From a virus, in the IMG/VR virus record IMGVR_UViG_3300044535_000374, positions 1 through 64,000 of that record: a DNA stretch of 64,000 nucleotides. One strand, given 5' to 3'. The notes beneath the pieces are model-generated. The model was given only the letters and a program-made list of their open reading frames with translations, was not told the origin of the DNA and searched no databases. A program made the position numbers and the translations under genes. Shown here one piece after another: positions 19,159 to 27,786 of the stretch; the first letter of the stretch is position 1, and every line of letters begins with the position of its first letter.

Positions 19159-20307
19159 TTACATGCTATATAGCTTATCTACAAAGCTATCCAATTCACT
19201 TCTACTAGATGTATTTGAAGATGATGAAGATGATGGGGCGTCACCAATGCTTACGCCTTTAATCTTTTTTAGCATGTCTGCTTTAGCCGAAGCTACTGCC
19301 TGAGATACGATTGACTTAACAATCTTCTCCCTGTTTTCTCTCCAGTATATATCTTCAGCTAATTTAGCTGTGTTATACTCTCCTTTTTCTTGATTATAAT
19401 ACTCTGGGCCAAAATAGTCTTCTAAGGTAAATGCTTTTAGCTTATCCTTCATTCCTTCCAAGTCTTCCTTGTTAGGCACAAAGTTCACTTTAAAGTTAAC
19501 CTCGTCATCCTTAAACTCTAGCTCAAATGGAGTAATTTTTTCTAAAGAAGGCTCAATAGAGTCTTCATACTTCTTTCTTTCAGTCTCCATATAAGCATTG
19601 TACTCCTCTATTTCTTTAGAATTGTCTGGGGCTTGTGGAGCTTTTGAGTTAATGTACTCGTTGATGTTAGGAATATCAATATCTTCTCTTTTTTCAGATA
19701 GAAACCTTACAGCATCTCTAGCGTCACGCTTTAACTCTTTTTCAAAAGACTTTCTTTCTTTCTCAACTCTTTTCTGATGGGCTTTAATTTCCTCTTCAGT
19801 CATGAATTCTGTGTCTACCTTCTCTTCTTCAAACTCGTATCTATCCTTAAACTCCTTCTCAATGTCTTCGCTAGTCATGTCAGGATTCTCATACTGCATT
19901 TGTAACTTAACGGCATCTTGAGGGCTTAGTTTATCTAAGTTTGATAACACAGACTGCTCATAGATAATAGGAGCAACATCTGCATAATTGCCAGATAAGA
20001 TAGCATCAAATACTCTTTTAGAAAGCTCATTCTTGAATGTTAGTTCAGGTTCAGCTTGCGTAGAAGTATCTCCAGATTCGCTCTCATCAGTCGTCTTATC
20101 AACTGCTTCGTTGTTAACGCCATCATCCTTCTTGGTGTCATCCACTGTGGTTGTGTCTGGTTTTGCTTCGCCATCTTCTGTGGGTTTGTCTTGTGTGTCT
20201 ACTTTTGTTTCGTCAGTAGTAGCTTGTTCACCATTATTCTCTGGGATGGTAGACTCATCGTCTTTCCATGCACCAGTATCAAATGGATTTACTTCATTTG
20301 TAGTCAT
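19159..20307 (-). CDS. Acidic scaffold-like / head assembly protein
   Basis: 382 residues. The first 100 residues are extremely rich in Asp, Glu, Thr and Lys (EQATTDETKVDTQDKPTEDG), the middle is charged and helical (EEEIKAHQKRVEKERKSFEKE), and the end holds a Ser run before SELDSFVDKLYSM. An unstructured acidic N-terminus with long helices and a short C-terminal capsid-binding tail is the usual picture of a scaffolding protein. It lies between portal and capsid genes, the classic scaffold position. No protease motif is visible. A hairpin follows its stop. Confidence 0.7.
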   Translation of the reverse strand: MTTNEVNPFDTGAWKDDESTIPENNGEQATTDETKVDTQDKPTEDGEAKPDTTTVDDTKKDDGVNNEAVDKTTDESESGDTSTQAEPELTFKNELSKRVFDAILSGNYADVAPIIYEQSVLSNLDKLSPQDAVKLQMQYENPDMTSEDIEKEFKDRYEFEEEKVDTEFMTEEEIKAHQKRVEKERKSFEKELKRDARDAVRFLSEKREDIDIPNINEYINSKAPQAPDNSKEIEEYNAYMETERKKYEDSIEPSLEKITPFELEFKDDEVNFKVNFVPNKEDLEGMKDKLKAFTLEDYFGPEYYNQEKGEYNTAKLAEDIYWRENREKIVKSIVSQAVASAKADMLKKIKGVSIGDAPSSSSSSNTSSRSELDSFVDKLYSM

Positions 20308-20325
20308 AGTTTTTTGTTTTTATGT

Positions 20326-22623
20326 TTATCCCTGTTGTTGTGCCTGTTGTTGAGCCATAGCCTCTTGTTGGGCTTGCTGTTCAGCCTGCTGTTGCAAAGC
20401 TAGTTGTTTTTGTTGTTCTTTCTGAAAATACATGTTAACTATATTCTGAAGCTCTGGAGTCAATGGTTTATCCATTTCAAATGATTTCTGTAAGATACCC
20501 ATAACAAATGTCTGCATATCATTGTCACCTCTCATTTCTTGCTCAACCTTAACAGCACCTACCTTGTACTCACCCTGCATTTGCTCTAATTGCATATCAG
20601 CTTGTGCCTTTAATTGCAATGACTCTTGCTGTGACTGAGCATTCATTTGTGCGTTTTGCTGAGCTTGCTGTTGAGATTCTTTTTGCTTCTTCTTAGTAGC
20701 TCTAGCTAAATAAAGTTCTCCTAGCTTAACATTCTTAATATTCCTAATATTAAACGCTGTCTCAAAGTCAATAGCTCCACCAGATAAGGCAGATTGTACC
20801 ATTTGCTCTAAGAATTGTCTGTAATCATCATCAGGCATCATCTCAACCTTGATGTCAAAGTATCTATTATCAACAGGAACCTTAATTAAATTAGAGTATT
20901 CTTTAACCTTATACTTAACAGCATCAGTCAATAAAATACCACATTTCATCATTGTGTTTTCAATGATATTGATATAAGAATCATAGATGAAGTCAGTAGC
21001 GTTGTTAGACGCTGCTATACCAGCCTGCATTTGTTTGTTTCCAAGTCTTGGGTTAACGCCTGCACCATCTCTTAATTCATTGATACCAGTTTCTTCTCTT
21101 AATCTACTTAAGTAGTAGTTGAATATATTAATAAGTTCTTGTAACTGAGCTACAGAACCACTATTTGTAAGCTCTTGTATTGGAGGCCCTTGTCTGTTAC
21201 CCTCTTCATCTTGACCACTATAGTACATGTTACCAGTCTGGTCGTAAATCTTTTGTAACTCTAATGGCTCAACTGTCTTTCCTTCACCTAAAGATATATT
21301 TCTAAGGTTGTTGATGTCAATCATTAAACCAGAAGGTCTCATCTTAGCAACTAATTGTTGAATCTTAAGATGTGTCAATGTCATTTGACGTATAGATGTT
21401 TCCATACGCTGAATCATTGGTAAGTTCTTTAACTCGTAGTTGTCTGGCATATAAAGAGAATAACTGAAATAAGCCTCAGCCATTCTTTCTGGCATAGAAG
21501 GTTTAATCATGTTCTTCTGCTTCTTCCATTCAATCATGATATTGCTATCAATAACATAAGCACCTTGATAGATTACGAAGATTGATTTGTCAATCATTTC
21601 TTTATTCTCTCCAAGTCTTTCAGGCATTCTTTCCTTCTTATCAACAGCTACAGAGCCGTTGGCAGTCTTTTTAACCTGATATAATAAATTATCAATTGTC
21701 TTTAATTCAAACATCAAGATGTCTACCGCTAACTCGTCATATGGTCTAGTCTCAGCGCTTCTCCATCTTTCATCCCATCTGCTAATAGATTGTCTATTCT
21801 TAGCCTTCTGAGATATTTGGAATAGCTTCTCCTCATCTAAATCTGGGTATAGTACACGAATCTCGCTAATCTTCATTGGCTGTACTTCACCTATAAATGA
21901 CGCATCTCTAAAGTCATCGTACTCAGAGAATGAGTAGATTAGATTTTGAGGAATACATCTCTTAAGTTTAATCTTTCCTTGCTCATCCATTATAGTTCTA
22001 GTTCCAGCATAACCAGCTGTAACTACATCAAATATTACTCTTCTTTTAATTACATTAGTTGAGTTGCTGTCCCATACGTACTGAATACCTTGTTCAAAGA
22101 ATATTTCTTCTGGTATTCTATGCTCTAGCTCGTAGTAAAGATTTAAGTCATCATTATCTTCTGGGATAAACTGATTCTCATCTACAAGCTTAGTATTTAG
22201 CTGTCCTTCTAATTCCTTTACAAAATCCATGTTCTCCATTAAGAACTTAGAGTCAGACTTGTCGTTAAACTTTTGTTGTAATGATACTGGGTCTACAGCT
22301 GATACTCTAGGCTTCTCCTCTCTTTTCATCAAGCTGCCTATGATTACCTCTACAAACTTAGGAGCGATAGGAGGTGGGGTTGTATCTATGTTAATATATA
22401 CATCCTTACCATCCAAGCTCATTTGAGATAGGTATTCTTGCATTGGTTGTTTTCCTGTAGCAAACTTGATATTTTTTTCAATTCTCTTGTTTCTATCAGT
22501 GTAGTACTCACTTTTCCAATGTTTTTCAATATGTTGGGCTATTTTCAACCCAAATTCCATAGTCCTCTTCTTTTCAGGAGAAGCGGAATGGAAATTCAAT
22601 AATGCATTACTGTTATTAGACAT
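20326..22623 (-). CDS. Portal protein
   Basis: 765 residues, directly downstream of large terminase. The N-terminal part (YTDRNKRIEKNIKFATGKQP and INIDTTPPPIAPKFVEVIIG) matches the style of crAss-like and other Bacteroidota podovirus portals. The central region has the long helical and beta wing/stem features (REETGINELRDGAGVNPRLG). The last 110 residues are extremely Gln-rich (repeated QQAQQ), like an extended portal barrel. A TATCTTTG box at 22648-22641 sits in the 25-base gap after the terminase stop. The Gln tail is unusually long for a portal. Confidence 0.85.
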   Translation of the reverse strand: MSNNSNALLNFHSASPEKKRTMEFGLKIAQHIEKHWKSEYYTDRNKRIEKNIKFATGKQPMQEYLSQMSLDGKDVYINIDTTPPPIAPKFVEVIIGSLMKREEKPRVSAVDPVSLQQKFNDKSDSKFLMENMDFVKELEGQLNTKLVDENQFIPEDNDDLNLYYELEHRIPEEIFFEQGIQYVWDSNSTNVIKRRVIFDVVTAGYAGTRTIMDEQGKIKLKRCIPQNLIYSFSEYDDFRDASFIGEVQPMKISEIRVLYPDLDEEKLFQISQKAKNRQSISRWDERWRSAETRPYDELAVDILMFELKTIDNLLYQVKKTANGSVAVDKKERMPERLGENKEMIDKSIFVIYQGAYVIDSNIMIEWKKQKNMIKPSMPERMAEAYFSYSLYMPDNYELKNLPMIQRMETSIRQMTLTHLKIQQLVAKMRPSGLMIDINNLRNISLGEGKTVEPLELQKIYDQTGNMYYSGQDEEGNRQGPPIQELTNSGSVAQLQELINIFNYYLSRLREETGINELRDGAGVNPRLGNKQMQAGIAASNNATDFIYDSYINIIENTMMKCGILLTDAVKYKVKEYSNLIKVPVDNRYFDIKVEMMPDDDYRQFLEQMVQSALSGGAIDFETAFNIRNIKNVKLGELYLARATKKKQKESQQQAQQNAQMNAQSQQESLQLKAQADMQLEQMQGEYKVGAVKVEQEMRGDNDMQTFVMGILQKSFEMDKPLTPELQNIVNMYFQKEQQKQLALQQQAEQQAQQEAMAQQQAQQQG

Positions 22624-22640
22624 TACAACTCTTTATTTTA

Positions 22641-22648
22641 CAAAGATA
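22641..22648 (-). promoter_or_regulatory. TATCTTTG box between terminase and portal genes
   Basis: It exactly fits the gap after the terminase stop (22649), 17 bases before the portal ATG. No clear -33 element. Confidence 0.45.
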
Positions 22649-24673
22649 TTACAATTTAAGCTTAAAGGTTTGAATTGGCAATGTTTTAACCATAGACTCC
22701 TGTTTTGTCCTATGACCCATCATTCCGAGGAGTGATATCATAAAACTAACTGTACGGTCATATTCCGTACGATTCATGTGGTCGTAAACAAGCATTTCCT
22801 CTAAAAGCTCTTCATAATATAATTTGTGTATGTGACTATTTGTGTACTGGATTGCTAATTCAAGCTGCTGCCCCATTGCGTATGGGTCAGAACTCTTAAC
22901 TCCCCACTCTTTATTTTTCTGTCCTTCCTTGCCAGGCTTGATAGCAGAATCTGGAGTTTTGCTTAAGTAGTTTAATAACTTAAGTTCCATCGCAGTCCTT
23001 ACAATATCGTCACTGGCATCCATCTCATATACTATCTTGCAACCATAGTAGATAGCCGCCTTTAACATTTCCTCATCAAACAATGTCTTTAGTCTTGGTC
23101 TTCCATAGTAATGGGCAACTGGCAATCCTGTGTTTTCTGGGTCTGCGGCATTGAATTTTTTCATCATCCATGCTGAACCCATAGAGCCATACTTTGAGTT
23201 TACGATAGAGTTTCTGAATGGGTCAACTCCCATCACATAGACAGGTGTGTTTCCTGGTACTCTACCCCTATCTCCGTGCTGTGATAAATTGGAAACATCT
23301 GGTAGTTCTATTACGCTCCACTCTCCGTCTGTAGCATCGCTGAATACAACATCTCCACCTTTTACCCCATCCTTCCATAAGAATCTACCTCTTCTTTTTC
23401 TGACAGGCTCTACTGCAAGTATATTCAACTGCTCGTATATCATCTCGCTATCAAAATAACATTTCTTGGCATCAATCTTAAATGCCTCCTCTACTGAGAA
23501 TGGGTTCATTCTAACCTCTTCAGATAAGGCAGTAGGGTCTTTGATAAGTGTTCTTTGTTGCATCAAAAAGTCCTTTGCTCCAACCTCTATATCAATACCA
23601 AACTTTTCTTTAATGTATTGCTGTTGTTCTTTCGTGGGCTTATCAATAATAGACATCCCATACTCATCTATAAAACCTTCATACCCATCGTATGCTGGGC
23701 AGAAGTATTGGTACAATCCTGTAGCCGTAAACTTGCTTGTTTCGCTAGCATAGCTACCATCAAATAATTCTTTAAACTCATTACCTCCATTATCAGAGTC
23801 ATTCACAGTAGATGGTATAACAGCAAAACCTACTTTAATCATACCCTTCGTTAGGGTCTTTCTTACAATAGGCCAGTACTTGTTAATAGGCACATCCTTT
23901 GGCCACTTGCCACCCTCGTCAATAAGTATTGCTGTAACACGACCAGAGTCATATGAGTTTAGTGCAGTGCTTCTGTAATCAATCACAGACTCTAATCCCA
24001 TGTCATCATCAAATACTTGACCCTTAGTTCTTGTATTACTTTTTGTTTTTCTTTTTGGAGGAGAGAATACTAAACTTGTTTTAGATGTCTCATCTTCCAC
24101 AGATGGCTTTAAGAATACTGGTAGGTTCTTGTATCCCCACACAACCATTTTCTGGAACACATCTCTAGCATCTGGATTACCTGTCTTACTTACTATTCCG
24201 CAGTTAGACTTAGGCTTCATAATCGCTTTGTAAACAAGCGCACATGCCTCTTGTGATGTGGCTCCCTCACGACGCTTCTTAATACGTATTACTCCAAAGC
24301 AGTATGGTAATGACTCGCAATGTTCTCTGTAAATAAACCATCTTCTATCCGCATCTCTATAATCTGGCCTAGAGCCATCCTCTAGTGTCCAATAGTTTAA
24401 ATAGAAGTAGTGGATACCTGTGATATAGGTTGGAACCCCATTGTTATAAAACCAATATCCATGCTTCATCTTTTCATACTCATCTGTGATGTATTGCACT
24501 TGCTCTTCGCTATACAGCGCAACTCCGTCTTCAGCAAATTCAATTGAGTAAAAGCTGTCTGGGAATTCAATCCTTTCAAACTTTTGGTCTCGTTTGTATT
24601 CTGAGCGCTTGTGAACTTTAAATCGTTCAGGTAGCTTAATCTTGATTCCGTATATTTCTACTGTCTCAACCAT
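22649..24673 (-). CDS. terL: Terminase large subunit
   Basis: 674 residues. It is the DNA-packaging motor, with an N-terminal ATPase and a C-terminal RNase-H-like nuclease. Visible motifs: a Walker-A-like KRREGATSQ (133-141), Walker B AILIDEGGKW (248-257) with the catalytic Glu, and nuclease acidic residues in YVMGVDPF (Asp484), IVYEMD (Glu550) and EYDRTVSF (Asp639). The segment GIHYFYLNYW (86-95) is typical of Bacteroidota and crAss-like phage terminases. Its start overlaps the preceding gene by eight bases. Both enzymatic domains look intact. Confidence 0.92.
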   Translation of the reverse strand: MVETVEIYGIKIKLPERFKVHKRSEYKRDQKFERIEFPDSFYSIEFAEDGVALYSEEQVQYITDEYEKMKHGYWFYNNGVPTYITGIHYFYLNYWTLEDGSRPDYRDADRRWFIYREHCESLPYCFGVIRIKKRREGATSQEACALVYKAIMKPKSNCGIVSKTGNPDARDVFQKMVVWGYKNLPVFLKPSVEDETSKTSLVFSPPKRKTKSNTRTKGQVFDDDMGLESVIDYRSTALNSYDSGRVTAILIDEGGKWPKDVPINKYWPIVRKTLTKGMIKVGFAVIPSTVNDSDNGGNEFKELFDGSYASETSKFTATGLYQYFCPAYDGYEGFIDEYGMSIIDKPTKEQQQYIKEKFGIDIEVGAKDFLMQQRTLIKDPTALSEEVRMNPFSVEEAFKIDAKKCYFDSEMIYEQLNILAVEPVRKRRGRFLWKDGVKGGDVVFSDATDGEWSVIELPDVSNLSQHGDRGRVPGNTPVYVMGVDPFRNSIVNSKYGSMGSAWMMKKFNAADPENTGLPVAHYYGRPRLKTLFDEEMLKAAIYYGCKIVYEMDASDDIVRTAMELKLLNYLSKTPDSAIKPGKEGQKNKEWGVKSSDPYAMGQQLELAIQYTNSHIHKLYYEELLEEMLVYDHMNRTEYDRTVSFMISLLGMMGHRTKQESMVKTLPIQTFKLKL

Positions 24674-25265
24674 TCATTCGTTTTTCTATGTACTTGTTAA
24701 TTCTTGCAATCATATCCTTGCCAGATGCTGATATGTAATAGTAGTACCTTTTATTATCCCACTTATTACATAGCCCTCTTTTATTCAGTGTAGTATTATA
24801 CTTAACAAAGTTTATTGGAGAGTCTGGGAAGTTGATGTTAAACTCTTTCTTAGAATAGTATTCATATCTCCCTGCCCATAAAAGTACTACAATTGTAGCT
24901 GGTGACTCGCCAAACACTTCTGACAGCTCAAGTATAGACATGTGGTACTTGCTAATATCAATCAGAGACTTTTCTTTGTTTACAATATTATTTGTAGCCT
25001 CTTCATACGCCTCATTCTTAGCTTGTGTCTTTATCTTGCTTGTTTTTAGCTTTTGCCCATAAAGTCTTTTCTCTAGTATAAATATGATTCCACTTTGCTT
25101 TCTTATCTTATCGTTCTTCCTAACAACTCTTCTCTCTAATACATCTATATTTCTTTTACGCTTTGCCTCAAGTGCATATAGCTGTTTCTTTAAATCTCTT
25201 ACAATCTCTATTAATTCAGTTCTAGTTAGTTGTATAAGACTAAGCATTCCTTGTAAGTGTTTCAA
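24666..25265 (-). CDS. Candidate terminase small subunit (coiled coil plus winged-helix-like)
   Basis: 199 residues (a second ATG lies six codons in). Residues 10-95 are a long basic coiled coil (LKKQLYALEAKRKRNIDVLERRVV); residues 105-130 have a helix-turn-helix feel (ISILELSEVFGESPATIVVLLWAG); the C-terminal third ends in a basic YYYISASGKDMIARI element like a winged helix. Placement immediately before and overlapping the large terminase gene is where a small terminase is expected. No family was recognised by sequence, so the call is positional plus architecture. Confidence 0.5.
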   Translation of the reverse strand: MKHLQGMLSLIQLTRTELIEIVRDLKKQLYALEAKRKRNIDVLERRVVRKNDKIRKQSGIIFILEKRLYGQKLKTSKIKTQAKNEAYEEATNNIVNKEKSLIDISKYHMSILELSEVFGESPATIVVLLWAGRYEYYSKKEFNINFPDSPINFVKYNTTLNKRGLCNKWDNKRYYYYISASGKDMIARINKYIEKRMNG

Positions 25266-25545
25266 TTAATGGTTTTCTAGAAGCATGTGACTTATCCTTA
25301 GCTTCATCTCCAGTAAGTGCAAACTCTGTGCGAAGCCATTTCATATTCTCAGCAATGTACTTACACTCTACCATGGCTTTCATAAGCCTGTCAAATGACT
25401 TGTCTTCTTTATCTGAGAAGTTGATGTCAGCTCCGTCAATAGCTTTAGTAAGCTCATTGAGTTTCTTGTTTAATGCGTAGTACATGCCTACGATACCATC
25501 TTGTCTGTAGAGACTAAGCTCTTCTTCTAAATTATATTTGCTCAT
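25240..25545 (-). CDS. Hypothetical protein upstream of terminase genes
   Basis: 101 residues, helical, with no Cys and no membrane segment. It begins MSKYNLEEELSLYRQDG and carries an ECKYIAENMKWLRTEFAL helix. It overlaps both neighbours (14 bases with the gene upstream, 26 with the gene downstream), so the three are translated as a coupled set. It may belong to the packaging module by position, but no function can be read from the sequence. Confidence 0.65.
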   Translation of the reverse strand: MSKYNLEEELSLYRQDGIVGMYYALNKKLNELTKAIDGADINFSDKEDKSFDRLMKAMVECKYIAENMKWLRTEFALTGDEAKDKSHASRKPLIETLTRNA

Positions 25546-26104
25546 TGTGTAATGCTAATATGTCTTCTTCTTTTAATCTAATTGCGGTTCCGTGTACTCC
25601 ATCAACAGCATAAGGTATTGCGTAGTCGCTGTATCTATATGCAACTACCCTTTGCCCAGCTTTGAACTTATCACAACCCTTGGGGGTCTTGACAATCTCA
25701 AAGATGTTGTCATAAACCTCTGTGGGCACGTTATCTGGTATATGCATAAACTTTGACTCAATTCTTGGCTTGTTGATTCTTTTGATGAGATAGTGATTAT
25801 CAAAGGGTATCGGTTCTCCATTGTCCATGTAGAAGTATATGAAAGGCCCATCTATTAAAAATATTTTATCGTCTATCTCATTGTCTTGAGTAGTAGCACG
25901 ATGGTTAAAAATAACTTCGGTACCTTTTGGTACGCCCTGAAAGCTTTCTAATAAAATTCCATTTGTAGACTCTTTGACTTTACTATCCCAAGAAAAGTCA
26001 GTAGCTAGGTGTAATTCAATATCCCCAAAAGGTGTGCTTATTTTTTTCTTAGCCTTTGCTTCTGGGTCTACCAACACCAATGCCTTGCCGTGTAGTATGT
26101 TCAT
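25532..26104 (-). CDS. Possible GroES-like co-chaperonin
   Basis: 190 residues from the ATG at 26104. An in-frame ATG at 26125 exists, but a TAACTTTG promoter box occupies 26130-26123, so that start would not be transcribed. The pattern ALVLVDPEA, GILLESFQGVPKGTEVIFNHR and a later KFKAGQRVVAYRYSDYAIP resembles the beta-barrel of GroES-type proteins (value-hydrophobic strand, 'exceeds-G-V-x-x-G-x-x-V-x-F' turn). If right, it would help fold capsid with host GroEL. The match is weak; a nucleic-acid-binding beta barrel is an alternative. Confidence 0.4.
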   Translation of the reverse strand: MNILHGKALVLVDPEAKAKKKISTPFGDIELHLATDFSWDSKVKESTNGILLESFQGVPKGTEVIFNHRATTQDNEIDDKIFLIDGPFIYFYMDNGEPIPFDNHYLIKRINKPRIESKFMHIPDNVPTEVYDNIFEIVKTPKGCDKFKAGQRVVAYRYSDYAIPYAVDGVHGTAIRLKEEDILALHNEQI

Positions 26105-26122
26105 TATCCCTTTGTTTAAAAG

Positions 26123-26130
26123 CAAAGTTA
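26123..26130 (-). promoter_or_regulatory. TAACTTTG box before the GroES-like gene
   Basis: Minus-strand box 18 bases before the ATG at 26104. It overlaps the alternative ATG at 26125, which decides the start. Confidence 0.55.
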
Positions 26131-26137
26131 GCGAACT

Positions 26138-26572
26138 TTATCCTAAGTTGTGCATGAAGTATAACATTTGTCTGCCACCATATGCGTACTCTGGGCCGTA
26201 TAACTTAAACCCACATGATATTAGATTGTTTACACTATTGTAGTTATCTGGTGTAGTATATGTGATTACAATTCTAGATATCTCTCTAGCTCTCTTAAGT
26301 CTTAGTCGTATCATCCTCTTCTGCATACCCCTGCCTCTTAACTTAGGTGATACCCATGCTCTGTTGAATATACAGATGCCTTCTGTATATATAGAACCAC
26401 AGTATGCAATAATCTCATTTTTATTGTTTACAGACACCCACCATTCCCTATTTTCATGGAATTCATTACCACATCCTTTAAAGCTAGGCGTAGTCTTATC
26501 TAGCACCTGCAAGGAGTCGTAGAGGCCTTTGTAAATTACTTTACCGAAACTAAAAATCTTAAATAGGTGCAT
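26138..26572 (-). CDS. GNAT-family acetyltransferase-like protein
   Basis: 144 residues. The acetyl-CoA-binding motif A is readable as WVSPKLRGRGMQKRMIRLRL (about residues 73-92, RGRGMQ matching the Q/RxxGxG/A pattern), followed by the motif B element NSVNNLISCGFKLYG. This is a compact single-domain GNAT. The substrate is unknown; phage GNATs can modify proteins or small molecules. A TAGCTTTG box ends four bases before the ATG and a terminator lies just upstream, so it heads its own probably leaderless transcript. Confidence 0.75.
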   Translation of the reverse strand: MHLFKIFSFGKVIYKGLYDSLQVLDKTTPSFKGCGNEFHENREWWVSVNNKNEIIAYCGSIYTEGICIFNRAWVSPKLRGRGMQKRMIRLRLKRAREISRIVITYTTPDNYNSVNNLISCGFKLYGPEYAYGGRQMLYFMHNLG

Positions 26573-26576
26573 GGCG

Positions 26577-26584
26577 CAAAGCTA
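26577..26584 (-). promoter_or_regulatory. TAGCTTTG box, leaderless, before the GNAT gene
   Basis: Ends four bases before the ATG at 26572. The terminator at 26639-26660 is 55 bases upstream. Confidence 0.55.
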
Positions 26585-26638
26585 CAAAATTGCATGAATT
26601 TCATTTCACTAGGAAATTGCAAGAATGCAATTAAAAAA

Positions 26639-26660
26639 CCCCTCCTTTGCGGTGGAGGGG
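26639..26660 (-). terminator. Terminator before the GNAT gene
   Basis: CCCCTCC (26639-26645) pairs with GGAGGGG (26654-26660), loop of eight, followed on the minus strand by TTTTTT. Confidence 0.88.
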
Positions 26661-26694
26661 CCTAACCAAAAATCAATATGAAAACCAGAAAAAT

Positions 26695-27003
26695 CTACCA
26701 TAGAACTCTCCTAGCCCAATAGTTGGCGGAGAATATATCATTTCTTGTCAAGGCACCTGACTTGTTTCTAATACCACCAGAACGAGCTAAGTAGTTTCTT
26801 CTTCTTTTTTCGTTCTTGTGCTTAGTAAAATCGCTCATGCCTCTATATCCAAATCCAATCTTTTTAACCTTGTTGCCTTTTCTAGCAAGTACCACCTTTT
26901 TCTTTGGGCTACCAGCAGGCGCATTCTTTGGCTTATTAAAGCCAGGGAATCTCTCCCCTCTATACATGATTCCTCCATTAACTCTTGTTACGCCTGGTAT
27001 CAT
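26695..27003 (-). CDS. Small basic protein, conserved style in Bacteroidota phages (possibly DUF5754-like)
   Basis: 102 residues, strongly basic. The N-terminus has GGIMYRGERFPGFNKPK, the middle KKKVVLARKGNKVKKIGFG, and the C-terminus RRNYLARSGGIRNKSGALT then SANYWARRVLW. The ARSxGI / YWARR ending is a pattern I associate with small basic proteins of crAss-like and related phages (DUF5754-like). It may bind DNA or sit in the virion. The next gene upstream ends one base before its ATG. A strong terminator follows at 26639-26660. Confidence 0.65.
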   Translation of the reverse strand: MIPGVTRVNGGIMYRGERFPGFNKPKNAPAGSPKKKVVLARKGNKVKKIGFGYRGMSDFTKHKNEKRRRNYLARSGGIRNKSGALTRNDIFSANYWARRVLW

Positions 27004-27004
27004 G

Positions 27005-27148
27005 CTATTTCCATTTACCTGTTTTCAACTTACTATAATCAGCCTTACTAACAGTAGACTTGGACTTAGGCTTTGATGTACCTGCCTTTTTCTTAGCGTT
27101 AATGTTATTAACCAAACTATTTTTTACTCCTAGCTTGTTTACTTTCAT
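27005..27148 (-). CDS. Tiny Lys-rich protein (47 aa)
   Basis: 47 residues: starts MKVNKLGVKNSL, ends YSKLKTGKWK. It is basic, without Cys, and has an AKKKAGTSKPKSKSTVSK middle. Its TAG stop is followed after one base by the next ATG (TAGCATG). The start lies inside the end of the 27117-27332 frame. Coding is supported by tight packing and by similarity in style to other short Lys-rich frames in this genome. Unknown function; possible DNA-binding or virion-packaged peptide. Confidence 0.5.
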   Translation of the reverse strand: MKVNKLGVKNSLVNNINAKKKAGTSKPKSKSTVSKADYSKLKTGKWK

Positions 27149-27332
27149 TCTTTTGTTTTTTAATATTAGGCTTAACCTTTTCTACCTTTTTAGCTTTAGG
27201 CTTCTTTACTGGTTTGAATTCAGTCCATTCACCTTTCTCCTCAATAGGAGCTGGTTCTTCAATCTTAACCTCTTCCTTGGCCTTTATAATCTTTAGGCTT
27301 AGGAGAATGTTTGTTATAAGTTTTTTTAGCAT
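27117..27332 (-). CDS. Lys/Glu/Pro-rich small protein, start uncertain
   Basis: 71 residues from the ATG at 27332 (a further ATG at 27353 is in the same frame). After a short hydrophobic start (LKKLITNILLSLKII), the rest is a Lys/Glu/Pro-rich tail with EEPAPIEEKGEW and repeated KPKAKKVEKVKP. It overlaps the preceding 42-residue gene in another frame by 68 bases, and no ATG exists downstream of that gene's stop. Either the reading frames overlap this much, or a +1 shift or non-ATG start is used. Confidence 0.4.
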   Translation of the reverse strand: MLKKLITNILLSLKIIKAKEEVKIEEPAPIEEKGEWTEFKPVKKPKAKKVEKVKPNIKKQKNESKQARSKK

Positions 27333-27393
27333 AACCTGTTTTTCGTTTACCAAATGTTATTTTCTGAGATGTTGTTCCTTTTACCTTTGCCAT
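27265..27393 (-). CDS. Tiny basic protein ending in KGQGRG (42 aa)
   Basis: 42 residues, starting MAKVKGTTSQKITFGKRKTG and ending PKDYKGQGRG. It is very basic. The KxYxGQGR-type ending is a pattern I associate with short conserved proteins of Bacteroidota phages, which supports a real stop here. It starts three bases after the stop of the 120-residue gene upstream. Function unknown. Confidence 0.55.
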   Translation of the reverse strand: MAKVKGTTSQKITFGKRKTGYAKKTYNKHSPKPKDYKGQGRG

Positions 27394-27395
27394 TT

Positions 27396-27758
27396 CTATT
27401 TATTCATAAATTTTTTCATTTCAGCCATCTTTCTCTCACCTCTTCTTGGAGATATTTCCTTGTCTACCTCTTTATACTTTACACCAAGTAATGGCTTGAA
27501 GTTCTTTTTCATTGAGTACTCTGGCCCATCTTCAGTTTCAATCTTAGTAAATGTTTTAACCTTTTGCTCACCATTCTTTTCTTTTGTTTTAGAATAGTAA
27601 GATGCATCTAAATCTTCATCCTCTACAGCTTCTGTTAGTGTGCTAGTTGTTTTCTTGCCATCAACAGTTTTTTCATCCATCTCAGTTTTTGACTTACTCA
27701 TTCCAGCAGACTTCTTTGAATCTATTGCCTCTTTGATTTTTTTTAAATTTACTGCCAT
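27396..27758 (-). CDS. Charged hypothetical protein
   Basis: 120 residues with almost no hydrophobic core: an N-terminal Lys-rich part (MAVNLKKIKEAIDSKKSAG), an acidic patch (VEDEDLDASYYSK) and a Lys-rich C-terminus (GERKMAEMKKFMNK). Probably unstructured or helical. A TATTTTTG box lies at 27794-27787, 28 bases before the ATG. First of a set of four small basic genes that end at the 26.64 kb terminator. Confidence 0.6.
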   Translation of the reverse strand: MAVNLKKIKEAIDSKKSAGMSKSKTEMDEKTVDGKKTTSTLTEAVEDEDLDASYYSKTKEKNGEQKVKTFTKIETEDGPEYSMKKNFKPLLGVKYKEVDKEISPRRGERKMAEMKKFMNK

Positions 27759-27786
27759 GCTAATACTTATTTATGATTGTATTATA

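Noticed and set aside
27310-27340. A -1 ribosomal slippery heptamer (A-AAA-AAC) in the overlap of two tiny genes
   Set aside because: The heptamer is not in the needed phase with the codons of the upstream gene; the second frame is +1, not -1.
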